A stretch of DNA of 64,000 nt, taken from Zizania palustris. Lineage: Eukaryota; Streptophyta; Magnoliopsida; Poales; Poaceae. The stretch is from assembly GCA_019279435.1 (NCBI GenBank), contig JAAALK010000285.1, forward strand, positions 27,684,371-27,748,370. Reading direction: 5' to 3'. Below, piece after piece: positions 20,712 to 31,954 of this stretch; position 1 is the stretch's first letter; every line of letters starts with the position of its first letter. The translations under genes were made by a program, and so were the position numbers. The notes below the pieces were generated by a model. That model was not told the origin of the DNA. It did no database searches and was given only the letters and a program-made list of their open reading frames with translations.

Positions 20712-22341
20712 AGCAAGAGATGGTACCAGATGAACGCAAAGTTCTCTCAGTTAAATCACCGATGATGAACTCTGAGGGGTGATCACACTGAACTGCTAGG
20801 GATCCCTAGTGATCTGAAGTCACCTCACCGGTGTTAGCAGCTGGCATCTCTGGACTCGACTGAGGGGGCTCAATCGAAGTGGAAGAAGTGATCAGAGGTC
20901 TGCCCTCGTCCTCAGTCAAATTCTCAGAAGGTGTGGGCTCTGCAGGAGGTGTAGAAGGCCCACCCTCATCAACAGCTGGAGTGTCCTCATCTTCCTCGAA
21001 GATGGACTCTCTGAGCTCACCATCACTAGAAAGCTCAAAAGAAGGAGTCAAAGAAGGCAAGGACTCATCAAAAGAAACCTCACAAGCCTCGACAAGCTGC
21101 TGGGAGTCGAGGTTCCAAACACGGAAGCCTCGAGAATGCAATGCATAACCAAGAAAGACTCCATCCCAGCAACAAGACTCAAATTTGTCCAAATGCCCTC
21201 CCTTCTTGAGCACAAAGCACTTGCAGCCAAACGCTCGCAAGTGACTCACTTTGGGCTGTCTACAAAACCGCAACTCATATGAGGTCTTACCTAGGTAAGC
21301 TCTAAGAAAAATGCGGTTGGCCAGATAGCAAGCCGTGTTCATGGCTTCAGCCCAAAAACACCTAGGAGTCCTGTGCTCATCGAGCATCGTCCTGGCCATC
21401 TCAACTAGCGTGCGGTTCTTTCATTCCACAATGCCGTTCTGTGGGGGAGTGTAAGGAGCAGAAAACTGATGGTCAAGACCCTGATCACTACAGAAGCTAA
21501 CGAACTGAGAGTTCTTGAACTCAGAGCCGTTGTCGGAGCGAATTGCTCACACCCGACCATTGTTCTCATTCTTCAGCTTCAAAATCAGGTCATGAGCAAA
21601 CTGAAAAGTTTCATCCTTAGACTCCAAAAAGAAAACCCACGAGAATCGAGAAAAATCATCAACAATCACAAGTACGTACCACTTCCCACCGACTGAGCGT
21701 ACCCGAGCTGGACCGATAGTGTCCATATGTAATAGCTCGCCCAGATACGAAGTCATCACCTGAGTCACAGGTGAGTGAGAAGCGACAACCATTTTCCCAT
21801 GACGACGGGGATGGCAAACTAGATCCTTCTCCATCTTAAGCTTGGGCAATTCTCCGATGAGGTCCATAGAGCTCAACCTGACTAGCAGATCAAAACTCAA
21901 ATGACCTAACCTCCTATGCCACTTCCAGAGCTCAGAGGAAGATCCAACAATCAAACAGCGAGAAGGGCCAAAGGAACTAGAGAAATCAATCCGAAAAACC
22001 TTACCAAAAGGTAAGATCGAGCAAATCAAAGACCCTCTAGAATCAAACACAGAAGAATTGCCCTTCTTAAAATGCACCTCCAAACCATCCTCAAGAAGTT
22101 GCGAAACAGAAATCAAATTAAAGTTCAAATTTTTAACCAAGGTAACATTCTTCAAAGAGAAATGGTCTGAAATGCAAATTGAGCCGATGCCACTTACCTT
22201 CCCTTGACCACTGTTCCCGAAGGTGATGTACTCTTTGGAGCTCGGGGGAGTGAGACTGGAGAACCATCTGCGATGTCCCGTCATGTGGCGAGAGCATCTT
22301 GAGTCCATGATCCAAACGTCCTCCAGTCCCCGATCCTGCAC
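20712..22341 (-). pseudogene. Element A protease and integrase
   Basis: The frame 21,547-22,341 begins with the protease; the active-site Gly is Arg (DSR, codon 22,297-22,299), whereas the two B copies keep DSG. The pre-integrase/zinc domain follows (WKWHRRLGHLSFDLL); one zinc cysteine is Arg (CHPRRHGKM). The integrase core has its first Asp (LLHMDTIGP) and VIVDDFSRFSWVFFLE. Stops at 21,547-21,549 and 21,421-21,423 (TGA, each likely from CGA) break it. The C-terminal part 20,806-21,399 is open, with GKTSYELRF, then an acidic Ser/Glu-rich linker to RT. Confidence 0.9.
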
Positions 22342-22343
22342 AA

Positions 22344-23960
22344 TCAGTGGTTGTAAGGGGGAGCAAATGGTCCGGCACCCGGTTTAGTAAAAGAACTAAA
22401 CCAGTGTCGAGCCATCTGCTCAAAAGATGGAAAGCAGAAGCCATTAGAAGAGTTTGGACCAAAACGTGGCTCAAAGCGCGGTCCTCGGTTCTGCCTAAAG
22501 CCTCTCCCACGAGGTCCAAGACCGTAGCAAAAACGACCTGGAGCTCTGCCGGAACGGACACCACCATCTGGAGAACGGGTATGAAAGTCGTCTCCTCTAC
22601 CACCACGTACACGACACGGCCTGGCCTCCAGCCTCTCCCCGCGTCGAGGAACATGCAGTCTACCACCCTGCTGGTAGAACTGCTCCTTACCACCACGAGC
22701 TCTCTCTGCTCTCTCAACTCGCTTCCTTCTGAAGCAAAACTCCGCAAGATGCCCTTCTCTCTGACAATACTCACAATGGTAGGTGGGCTTCTTGGGATGT
22801 GGTTGAGGCTTGGGGTTCTTGGGCTTAGTGGTGTTTGGTGTCGTCTTCTTGGATTGAGAGGGTCCAGGAAGAGAGTCAAGAGAAGTGTGGAGGTGTTTGG
22901 GCTTTGGAACCCAAATGGGCTTCTTGGGTGGAGCTTTTGACTGTTCTTGGATAACTCCATCCTTGGGCTGACTAGCCTGGAAAGACTCAGTGGAGTGAGT
23001 CTTGGGGTATCTCTCCTCTGGAGTCATTTTACTCCACTCCACTACATGGCTAATGGCACTCTCAAAGTCAGCCTTGGTGTAGGTGTAACCTACCCCAAAC
23101 CCATCCTCCCTCTTAAACTGCTGGATCATCATGCCGAGCTGTGGCTCTCTAGCACTGATCCAACTCAGGATAGAACGAAGGTAAAAGTTCTCATTCTGAG
23201 AATCAGCTAGCTCCTCTCTCAAGGAAGCTAGAACCTCCACCTGAGATAAGCAGGTCTCACACTCGCTATCTACCTGGACAGACTTCTCGGCTTTTAGCTT
23301 AATTAACTCTAGTCTAAGAGACAGACAGTTCTCACAGATAGTGGGTGGAACTGACAGTGTCTCAAGCTCTAGCCTAGTCTGCGCCAGCTCAGCTCTCACA
23401 CTCTCCAAATCACCCAAATGCTCATCTCCCTTGGCTTTCAGCTCAGCTAAGACAGCTAGATGAGATGGGCAATCAGCACAGGGTACGACGACAGTGGCTT
23501 GAGTATCTTTCAACTCCAGCTGAGCGCTTTCAAGCTCAATGGCCAAAGTGTCCCTCTCATTAACCCTTTCTGTGTACCTGGACTTTAGAGTCGATAGGTC
23601 ACATAGAAGCACCTCACACTTTAGGCACTCACTGCTATCACCCAAGCAAGGGGAAGAAGATAGACTCTCAATTCTGCCGTTGGCTATGGCAAGCTCACTC
23701 TCTAACTCATCTATCCTCTTCTTAGCCCCCCTAAGCAGTTTTTCCCGATATTTTAACTCTTGACGATTGCTTTCAAGTAAATCAACGATTTCGCGTTCAT
23801 AAGATGATACCTTTTCGTTGTCGTCGTCGTCAGAGTCCTCGGAGGATCTCTTCTCTTCCTTATCCCCAACAGCCATTGAGCAAAAACTCTTGTGGGATAT
23901 TCGGTGCTGATGTGAGCAGCTCTTCGGTCTATCCCCGAAAGCCATGAAGCAAAGACCCAC
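22344..23960 (-). pseudogene. Element A gag extension: coiled coil and second zinc knuckle
   Basis: A 538-codon open frame, one of the longest intact in the window. Residues about 30-45 are acidic, followed by a long coiled coil with heptad-like leucines (about 50-290). Then a Pro/Lys/Gln-rich stretch leads to a CCHC knuckle CEYCQREGHLAEFC (22,734-22,775) and an Arg/Gly-rich tail with GRAPGRF, GPRGRGFRQ. It follows the first gag knuckle region on the same strand and precedes the protease. A large gag with two nucleocapsid-like knuckles and a coiled coil fits the Sirevirus type. It is not a host gene; homologous regions occur in B at 36,679-37,098 and 39,119-40,423. The true N-terminus is uncertain because the upstream frame is broken. 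Confidence 0.85.
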
Positions 23961-25097
23961 CGGATCGTCCTTGTCCTTCCCCTTCCTGATGACGATCTCC
24001 TCATCGCTTGAGATCGATTGAAGAGGAAGAAGACGTGGACCGCTTGGAGTAGCTCTTCTCCATCTCGGCGAAGAAGGCCTTGTCGCGCTTCTTGTTCTCT
24101 CGCCGGTAGTCCTTCAGGGCCTTTCTAAATAATCTGGTCTTTGGCTTGCCCTTGTTGAAGGAAGAGCTGTCGTGTTTGCCGGAGTCGTGGAAGCCACCAC
24201 CGATGCCCTTCTTGTGTCAATTGCGCTTGGGCAGTCGGCGATGAAGTGTCCTGGGTCACCACACTCAAAGCACCCGGATGTTGTGCCGTGTCGTTTGAAC
24301 ATTCTTTTGTCATAAACACGACGCACCCGGTTGTTAAAAAGACACAAATCATCATCTCCCAAAGACTCAAGATGGTCCTCAATGATAGACATCAAAGAGA
24401 ACCCAGCACAGCTCACAGAAGAGGGATCAACAGAAGGCGTAGAAAGGGCCAGAGACTTTGATCCAGAGCCAGTGAGATTTGATCTCAACTGGGTATCAAC
24501 CTCGGTGGCCTTCAGCTTGCTAAACTACTCAGAAATGGTCAAGGTATCATAAGATGTGCTCTCAATGAAAGAGGATACCTTGATCTCCCAGATCTTTGGG
24601 TCCAAGGTATGGAGAACCTTGAGCGCCTGCTCGTGATCTGAGACTAACTGAACACCCTCAGCCTTGTTGTCCCGAAGCTTGTTTATGATCGACTGAAAAT
24701 GACCAAACAACGCTTCAATAGATTCACCCGGCTTTTGTGTGAAGTTCTCATATTCACGCTGGGAGGTCTGATAGAGCCGAGCCTTGACCTGGGTTGTCCC
24801 CTCATGGTGTGCCTGAAGGGTAGCCTAGATCCCTCTCGTAGTGGAGAGATGGCTCACACGCTCAAACTCAGTGGGACCTAAACCAGAAAACAGGATGTTC
24901 ACAGCTTTGCTATTGTTCACATGCTGAGCGATGATACCAGGAGTACCACGCTCAGCAACTGGCAATATGACAAACGTAGCGTGAACGCAAATGTCCCAGA
25001 TGTCCGAGCTTTGGCTCATAAGATAGGCTCGCATGCGAGTCTTACAATAATTATAGCCATAAGCTTCCAAGGATGGGACCTTGCCAGGAGACGTCAT
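23961..25097 (-). pseudogene. Element A gag, N-terminal part with CCHC knuckle
   Basis: The minus-strand ATG at 25,097, about 50 bp after the PBS, starts MTSPGKVPSLEAYGYNY, a typical copia gag opening. The gag domain continues (SIEALFGHFQSIINKLR at about 24,690-24,740) through stops at about 24,826 and 24,527. The nucleocapsid knuckle CFECGDPGHFIADC lies at 24,231-24,272 with correct spacing. A frameshift or stop near 24,000-24,110 separates it from the coiled-coil extension. Confidence 0.88.
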
Positions 25098-25147
25098 GAT
25101 CACTACTGGGGTTTAGAACCAGTTAAGGTATGGAAAAACCCTAACCA

Positions 25148-25160
25148 GGCTCTGATACCA
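25148..25160 (-). other. Primer binding site of element A (initiator Met tRNA)
   Basis: GGCTCTGATACCA on the plus strand, two bases from the 5' LTR terminus TGTAGG at 25,163. Confidence 0.92.
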
Positions 25161-25337
25161 CTTGTAGGACCGAAAGTAGCGACCAGAGGGGGGGGGGTAA
25201 ATCGGTGCCTAAAACATTCTTTCGAATCTATGTCCTGCTCCCAACACCCAACGCACCTCCAAAGACTAAGCAGCAAAGCGTGAACAGATTGCTTGAGTAA
25301 AAAACGTATCTAGCCTAGAAAAGACTGGTGTGCTAGA

Positions 25338-25342
25338 CAGAG
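25338..25342. repeat. Target-site duplication of the solo LTR (left copy)
   Basis: CAGAG at 25,338-25,342 and TAGAG at 27,322-27,326 differ by one base. The uninterrupted site can be seen in the other LTR of A near 16,075-16,085. Confidence 0.8.
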
Positions 25343-27321
25343 TGTTGGACCGGAAACGGCGACCAGAGGGGGGGTGAATGGGAGCTTTTAAAATTTCAGG
25401 CTAAAAATAGCCTTCTGTTTTAATTCGGTCTACTGCGGAACAGGCTTCGAACACAACCTTCGAAGTTCTGTTTCGGAGGTATTTGACGGCTCCGACCACA
25501 GGCTTCGCAAGGAGCAAAAGTTCGAAGCCAAGAAGACTTCGCTCCAACCACAACCCCAAAAAATCAACTTTGCTAAGTCAGTGCAGGGTCCGCACACAGG
25601 GTGCTTCGAGCAGGCTTCGCACTTCACCCTTCGCAACAGCAGACTACCCTTTGAGAACTTCGACCGAATACTTAGCGACAGCAACTGGTGCTGGGCTTCG
25701 TACTTCGAAGGTCTAAACGCACACTAAACAGACTTCGCTAGGGGCTTTGACACGGGAAGGAAACAGGCTTCGATCAGGGCTTCGCTAGTAAACAGTGAGG
25801 TCTAGCCTCCAGTTACACAGTGCGAAAGCACACTGAAAAAGCACACTTCGCACAAAACACACTTCGCCTAGACAGGCTTCGGTGCACTACTACTAGTGAG
25901 GTATGCAAACAAGCTCAAGCAAAAACTTAACACAGAAGCAGGGCTTCGCTGCTTGAACAAGGAACACAATAAATGAACTCACATGATGAATACAATGTGT
26001 GGTGGCTAGTACAGGAGCTCAACAGTGAATGCTCAAAGTGTTAAATGTTACCTACCCAGCCCCCATATTTATAGCCACTATTCACTCAAGTGAATTGACT
26101 ACTTTACCCCTAGGGTTTACATTGGTTTTGTCTCTACAGAACAGAGGAGTACAAAAGGTAGTCAACTTTATTTGGAGGCTTCTCTGTCAGCTTTGCAGAG
26201 GGGACAGCGTCAGCTTTTTGCAGAGCAGACATTGTCAGCCTTTACAGTCTTTGACCTTTCTGAAGCCCCCCTTCGCACGCGAAGGGTGCGGTAGCTTCAG
26301 TGAGAAGCCTTGAGCCTGACGGTCTTCGCTTCACCGAAGTCAGCCTCCGATACAGTGACGGTTTTGAGCCGAAGCCATCAAAGCCCTTGGGCCTTCGCAC
26401 CACCACCTTCGGAGTGGACCACCACGGCTTCGCAGCTTCTCCCAGCTCGAACTCCGTCAGTCCGTGTACCGAAGCCATGCACGGCCGAAGTACCACAAGA
26501 CATCCACACTCCGAAGCCCCACCTTCGGAGTACCACCCTTCGAAGTCCCTCCTTCGTCCAAGGCCTCCGCATGAAGCATTCCATGAGCACTTCGTCGTAG
26601 TGTCTCTCCCCGAGCACACTCCTCGACGAGCCTCACCCGGACCATGCCTTCGATGCACCTCGACTTCTGAGACCTTTGTCGGGTACCTTCGAGTGTCTCC
26701 CTCCGGAGCACACTTCGAAACCTTTGCCTCAGCTGAGGACTTGATCCACCATACTCCGAAGTCACTCCTTCCGAAGTACCCTTCGAAGTGCCTCGCCTTC
26801 GAGGACTTTGCCTCAGGGTACCTTCACCCAGAGCCACGCTCCACACTTACTGCCTTCTCCTGGTGCACCTCGACCCGAGGTCCGACCTTGACCCCTTCGC
26901 AGCCTTCGTGACGGAGCTCCCCGCTCCCCTGGCATCAAGCCTCCTGCTTGACCCAGGTTCACTTGCTACGACCCATCCGTCGCCTCCGAAGTCCCCTGCG
27001 CACAACAGACAAGCAGACAAGTGTATCCAGTACCCCGGAGACCTCTCCGGGTTAACACCCTTCGGTACACCCTCCGGTGTACCGCCCAAAGTACCGAGAC
27101 CTTCGGTACAGCCAATCATCGTGTACTGTCGGACCCCTCCGACAGGCACACTCCGCTACAACAGCTGCAGCAACCAAACCCACCGAACCCTTCGGTGAAA
27201 CTACCTCCGAACACCTTCAGAGATCCAACCTCCAAACCCCTTCGGAGGGACCCCTTCGAATCAGAGGGAAAAATCTGTCAATCACTCATCACAGACTCCG
27301 AAACCAACCCTTGGTTTCTCA
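25343..27321 (-). mobile_element. Solo LTR of the element C family
   Basis: A 1,979-bp LTR beginning TGTTGGACCGGAAACGGCG and ending GGTTTCTCA on the plus strand, flanked by CAGAG (25,338-25,342) and TAGAG (27,322-27,326). It is closely similar throughout to the 3' LTR of element C (58,739-60,698). No internal sequence, PBS or PPT is present, so it is the product of LTR-LTR recombination after insertion. It lies inside the 5' LTR of A, whose sequence continues across it. A TATA-like TATTTATA is at 26,067-26,074. Plus-strand open frames inside it are not conserved in the C copy. Confidence 0.92.
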
Positions 27322-29228
27322 TAGAGAAACACCAATACGATGCTAATAGGCAGATAAACAAAATATTCAAGACATGGCAAATCATAATTCTCATCAAATG
27401 ATCTAAGTGTACATGAAAAGAGATGAGAAGTTTACTATTCAAATTTGTCTCCTGGTCGAAACTTGGCGAAGCCTGCTTCGCTGTGTCGAAGCCTGCTTCG
27501 TAGTGTCAAAGCCTGCTTCATAGAGTCGAAGCCTGCTTCGGAGTCCCTTGTCAAAGTCTACCGAAGGCCGTCGTGGAAATCCCGAAGGTTTGAGGAAACT
27601 AGCCTAGTTCAAGTGTGACAAAGTGTGAAGTATGCTTCGAAGCGAAGTATGACAGTATCGAAGCTTTCTTCGAACAGTGTACTTCGAAGCCTATACTTCG
27701 AACGGAAAGCTTCGAACAAGGTTCACAAAAGGGCAACCTTCAAAAGAGAAGTGAAGTTCAACACACAGCAGCAAGACAAAATCGAAGCCTACATTCTTCC
27801 TTCGAAGCTAGCTTGGTCGAGGTCTGATAAACGAAGTGGTAACCTTCGACCCGAGGGCTAACTTCGAATGACAAACTTTGAACTCACATACTGAGACCTT
27901 CGGAAAAAGACAGCAGCAGAAAAACCTCAGAGAACACACATCGAGCGAAGTCTACTAGAGAGACATGCTTCGGAGCTAACCTCGAAGCCTGTCAAAGTAT
28001 TGACTACGTAAAGCTCGAGTCGGAGTATACCTTTGCAAGAACTATCGAAGTATGCTAACCAAACCGAAACGAAGCACAGAACATACTTCGAAGCTAGGTT
28101 CACAGTTCAAAATCGGAGCTAAAAGTTCTTAGCAAAGCCTTTGAAGAAGTCAGGTCGAAGCCTGCTTCACAGAGCTAAAAGGGCTTCGCACCAGACATGG
28201 GACTTCGCTAGAAACAGCCAGAGAAAAGCTAAGTCCTATCTACTCGATCAAAAAGGCTATGCTATAAAAAGAAAAGGTAGAGTACTGTTGCTATAGGGAG
28301 TAGTTACTACTTGCTACAGTACCCAAGAACTAGTACTCTCACGTGAAGAACAAAACGAAGCAGCCAGAGAAGCATTCGCACAGGAATAAAATGGCAGCAC
28401 GCAAACTGAAACTGCAGAGCTATTAATGAAATGCTGCATACAAAATAGCAGGAATAGAATCATCCGGACCAGAGAAAAATCAAGATGAATTCATGAAGAA
28501 ACAACAGCAAACTTCCTGGCGGCGCACACATGAACAGGAGAGAAAGAGAACGCAAGAAACAAAATGACCCAATCCTTGATTAAAAAGTGATTTCTTGAAA
28601 GGGTGACCTAACCCTAGGGATTGGGGCCCTATTTATAGGCTGCCCAATAGCTAGGAATATTCCACCAGCCCCTTAGGGTTTTTTACAGACGCTGAAATAA
28701 AAGGAAAAGACTAAACTGCCCTTAGGATATTTTTACAGACTCGACTGACTGACTGTGGGCCTAGGGACAAAATAGTAAACTCCTATTTACAGATGACTTA
28801 TCCGGAAGCTAAGCTTTCGTAGCGACTACGACTTCTCTTCTGGACGGTCCGATACAAGATCAGCGGTTGTTAGTTTTGCGCCGAAACTGACAAAGCCTCC
28901 ACTGACTTTGCACCAGGTACCCGGATTGGGGCGGCCCGACTCCGCAGCTCTCTCAACCCAGCAATCGCTCATCGCCCGTGTACCTGAGTCAATCCTGGTC
29001 AATAGCCCAGTGGGTATTCTGCTGCTCCTAGCCCATGTACCCGGATTGGGCCAGCCCAACTTCACGGCCCTCTGCCTGATAGTCGCTCGCTTCCCATATA
29101 CATGAGTCACACGTGGCCCAGACACAGCAGATCTTCTCTCTTTTCAGTCCACTTTGACTATCATTGACAATGACTCATCACATCTGGAGCCATGAGGCCC
29201 ACGCTCTTCAGCATGGCTCCTCATCCGA

Positions 29229-30161
29229 CACCGACATGATAACTACATTCTGGGATGGCTTGAGAAAGCCATCTAAACTATTCCACCACCTGATCATGTG
29301 TGAGCCGGTTAATCCTAGCCATATGATCACTATCGTCGAATAGTTCTCCAGCGCTGAAGACGCTGAGTGGGAGCAGATACTCCTGAAGCACCATGACGTC
29401 GACAAGGATCAAAAGAAGAAGGAGCATCGTCGATCGCCCGCGGCCCACCGATTGCCCACCCTCAAAGATCGTGTTGACCACGGTCGGCCTCGCCTTCCAA
29501 ATAAGAAGAGGAAGGAGAAGGAGATCATGATTGCCAACCATGATGCTCAGTCACAAGACTGAGATGACGCGGGCTTACGGGAACTGCTAGATAAGCACTG
29601 CATCATTCATCCTAACGGCAATCACACTACTCAAAAATTCTTTCAACTGCACAACCAGATGATGAGAGAAGCTGGAGCATCCCACCGACCTGATAAGCAT
29701 CACCTAGACACCGATGAAAGAAGACCCAAAGACGCCGGGAGCACAGACGACGCTCCTTCGGGAAGGAAAGATTTCCAAGAGCATGTCTGAATGGTCTCCC
29801 TGCTATTTAGGGGCATAGTGTCCTCCAAGACGAAGTGCCAACAGAAGCTGATGACCCGCCACATCGACGCCATCAGCACCGAGGCGTCGGAGCACCTCCG
29901 ATGGTCCAAAGTTCGAATCACCTTCGACCACTTGGACAAGTGGACCGATGTACCCAAACCTGGGCGCTTCTCATTCGTCATCAACCCTATCATCCTGAAG
30001 GTTTGCCTGAAGTGGGTGCTGGTCAACGGGGGAAGCGGCCTCGACGTCCTATTCAAAGGGACGTTGGGGGCTCTCGGTATCGACTACTTGGTCCTCCAAA
30101 AGACCCACACTCCCTTTTATGGGATTGTCCTAGGGAAGGCATCCCTTCATCTCGGCATGAT
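29229..30161 (+). pseudogene. Gypsy G gag C-terminus and protease start
   Basis: Continuation of gag after element A: FWDGLRKPSKLFHHL, then a basic, charged stretch, two stops (about 29,340 and 29,560), a linker, and a protease-like segment LVNGGSGLDVLFKGTLGALG near 30,020-30,080. In that segment the active-site Asp is replaced by Asn. Element B interrupts at 30,162; the frame resumes at 42,593. Confidence 0.8.
30157..30161. repeat. Target-site duplication of element B (left copy)
   Basis: ATGAT at 30,157-30,161 and ACGAT at 42,588-42,592, with one difference. The gypsy G frame continues across. Confidence 0.75.
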
Positions 30162-31939
30162 TGTAGGACTGAAAGTAGCGACCAGAGGGGGGTGAATGGG
30201 CGCCTAAAAAATTCTTTCAAATCAATGGCCTGATCCCAACACCTAACGCACCTCAACAGAAACTCAACGGAAGAAAATAGATCAAATAGTGCTAAAAATA
30301 ATCTAGCCTAAAAACGACTAGTGTCCTAATTGAACAGACACCACCACAGTGTTTAAAGGCAGACCAACATTGCAATCAAGACATAAGCATTTCACATATC
30401 ATCAACATAATTATCACATGCAATTAGTTCAAGTGCTCGCAAAACGAGAAGGAATAACATTTGGACAAAAATGACTCCGGTTCGAAGTCTGTCGAAAGTC
30501 AAAACACGAAGAATGCAACTTGATTTCGAAGTGTGCACTGCAGTAGAGACAAACTACACCCTTTGGAGCCCACCTAGACACCGAAACCTACTTTGGCTTC
30601 GTTACCCTTCGAAGCCTACCGAAGTATGCTTCGACTTTGACACGCTTCAGAGCTCACAAAAGAACACCGAAGCTTGCTTTGGCTTTGAGATGTTCGTGCG
30701 CTCAGTCAAAGATGCTGGTACCAAGAGCACTGCATAGGGAACACACCTGATGGACTTCTCTACAGAACGTGCGCCGAAGACTGCACTTAATCCTCACAAG
30801 CTTTGCTTGCAGCATGCAACGAAGAGGACTGCTTCACCGAGCCCAGTGCACAAACAGCAGGAACTGACACCTACCCTGACACGAACAAGTAGGAGCCTGG
30901 CACTACGAACTAGCCTTAAACTGAACCTCTGACTAGGACAAGACAACACACAAGCTGCAGTAGAAATTTCAACTCGTGTACTAGTTCTAACGCAGTGCTG
31001 GTCAATAAACAAATGCATGCTATACTTCATAGCTCCATACAAACTCATAATAGATGCATGATTTAGTCAGCGTAAATTTAAAGATAAAACACATCACGCA
31101 TGGAATAAATCTCTATTGAAAAGCGATGAATCTGCCGAGAGAAACGTGAAAGAAGCAATCGAACAATAAAAGCTGACCTAGATCGGTGAAGTCGTCATAA
31201 CCTAAATCAGCATCCATTGTGTTTGCAGCGATGAACATCTAGAAAGCTCTAGCGGCGCACAAAACAGGAGAGAGACGTGGGATGAACTCTGATGTTTATA
31301 TTAAAGTGAGTTAACCCTAACCCTAGGGATTGGGGCCCTACTTATAGGCAGCCCAATAAATTGGAAAAATCAAAAATACCCCTAGGATTTTTACGGACGC
31401 TAAAATAAAAATGGAAAAGACCGAAATGCCCTTAGGGTTTTTTACAGACTCGACTGACAGACTATGGGCCTAAAGGCAAAATAGTAAAAACCTAAATAAA
31501 TATAACTTGTCTTGATGCGGAGCTTTCGTAGCAGCTATGGCTTCACCTCAGAACAGTCGGATCCGAGATCAGCGGTTGTCAGTTTTGCGTCGAACTGACA
31601 AAGCATCCACCGTCTTGGCATCGGTTACCCGGATTGGGCCGGACCGATTCCGCAGCTCCCTCAGCCTAGCAATCGCTCGCTTCCCGTGTACCTAAGTCAA
31701 TCCTGGTCAACAGACTAGTGGATCCTCTGCTGCTCGTAGCCAATGTACCCGGATTGGGCCAGCCCGACTTCGCGGCCCCTCTGCACGATAATCACTCGCT
31801 GCCCATGTACCTGAGTCACATGCGGCCCAGACACAACAAGTCTTCTCTTCTCTTCTCTTCATGTCCTCTTTGACTTCCGTTGACAATCACTCATCACATC
31901 TGGAGCCATGAGGGCCATGCTCTTCAACATGGCTCCTTA
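30162..31939 (-). repeat. Element B 3' LTR
   Basis: 1,778 bp, starting TGTAGGACTGAAAGTAGCG and ending GGCTCCTTA (terminal CA changed to TA). It shares its ends and promoter zone with A's LTR, but the central part differs (no 20-bp CTTCGAAG array), so A and B are subfamilies. TATA-like TACTTATA near 31,339-31,346. A (TTCTC)n run at 31,841-31,865 is expanded relative to A. Confidence 0.9.
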
Positions 31940-31954
31940 ATCTCCCCCTTGATG
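31940..31954 (-). other. Polypurine tract of element B
   Basis: The plus strand reads ATCTCCCCCTTGATG (31,940-31,954), identical to elements A and C, next to the 3' LTR. Further purine tracts follow at about 32,203, 32,238, 32,349 and 32,364 (CTCCCCCT on the plus strand). Confidence 0.88.

Larger units (their letters stand above)
15905..29223 (-). mobile_element. Copia retrotransposon A (Sirevirus type), complete outline
   Basis: A minus-strand element with LTRs 15,905-17,770 and 25,163-29,223, the latter interrupted by a solo LTR. It has a PPT, Met PBS, gag with zinc knuckle, a second coiled-coil/zinc-knuckle region, protease, integrase, RT and RNase H. A perfect TCCGA duplication (15,900-15,904 and 29,224-29,228) flanks it. 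It sits in gag of gypsy G. Large gag, long LTRs and multiplied PPT-like tracts fit the Sirevirus (Maximus/SIRE) lineage. No envelope-like frame was found between RNase H and the PPT. It is defective: stops in gag, integrase and RT, and a changed protease active site. Confidence 0.92.
25163..29223 (-). repeat. Element A 5' LTR, interrupted by a solo LTR
   Basis: The LTR occupies 25,163-25,342 and 27,327-29,223 (about 2.08 kb without the insert), homologous to 15,905-17,770. Across the 200 bp I compared (16,201-16,400 against about 27,446-27,645) there are about a dozen substitutions, most at CpG sites, so the insertion is not recent. The G tract near its inner end is ten bases long, against seven in the 3' LTR. 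TATA box near 28,630-28,638. Confidence 0.9.

Noticed and set aside
22347..22940. 197-codon plus-strand frame opposite the gag extension
   Set aside because: It is a shadow of the Arg/Gly- and Ser-rich gag frame on the minus strand. It contains no recognisable domain and is broken in element B.
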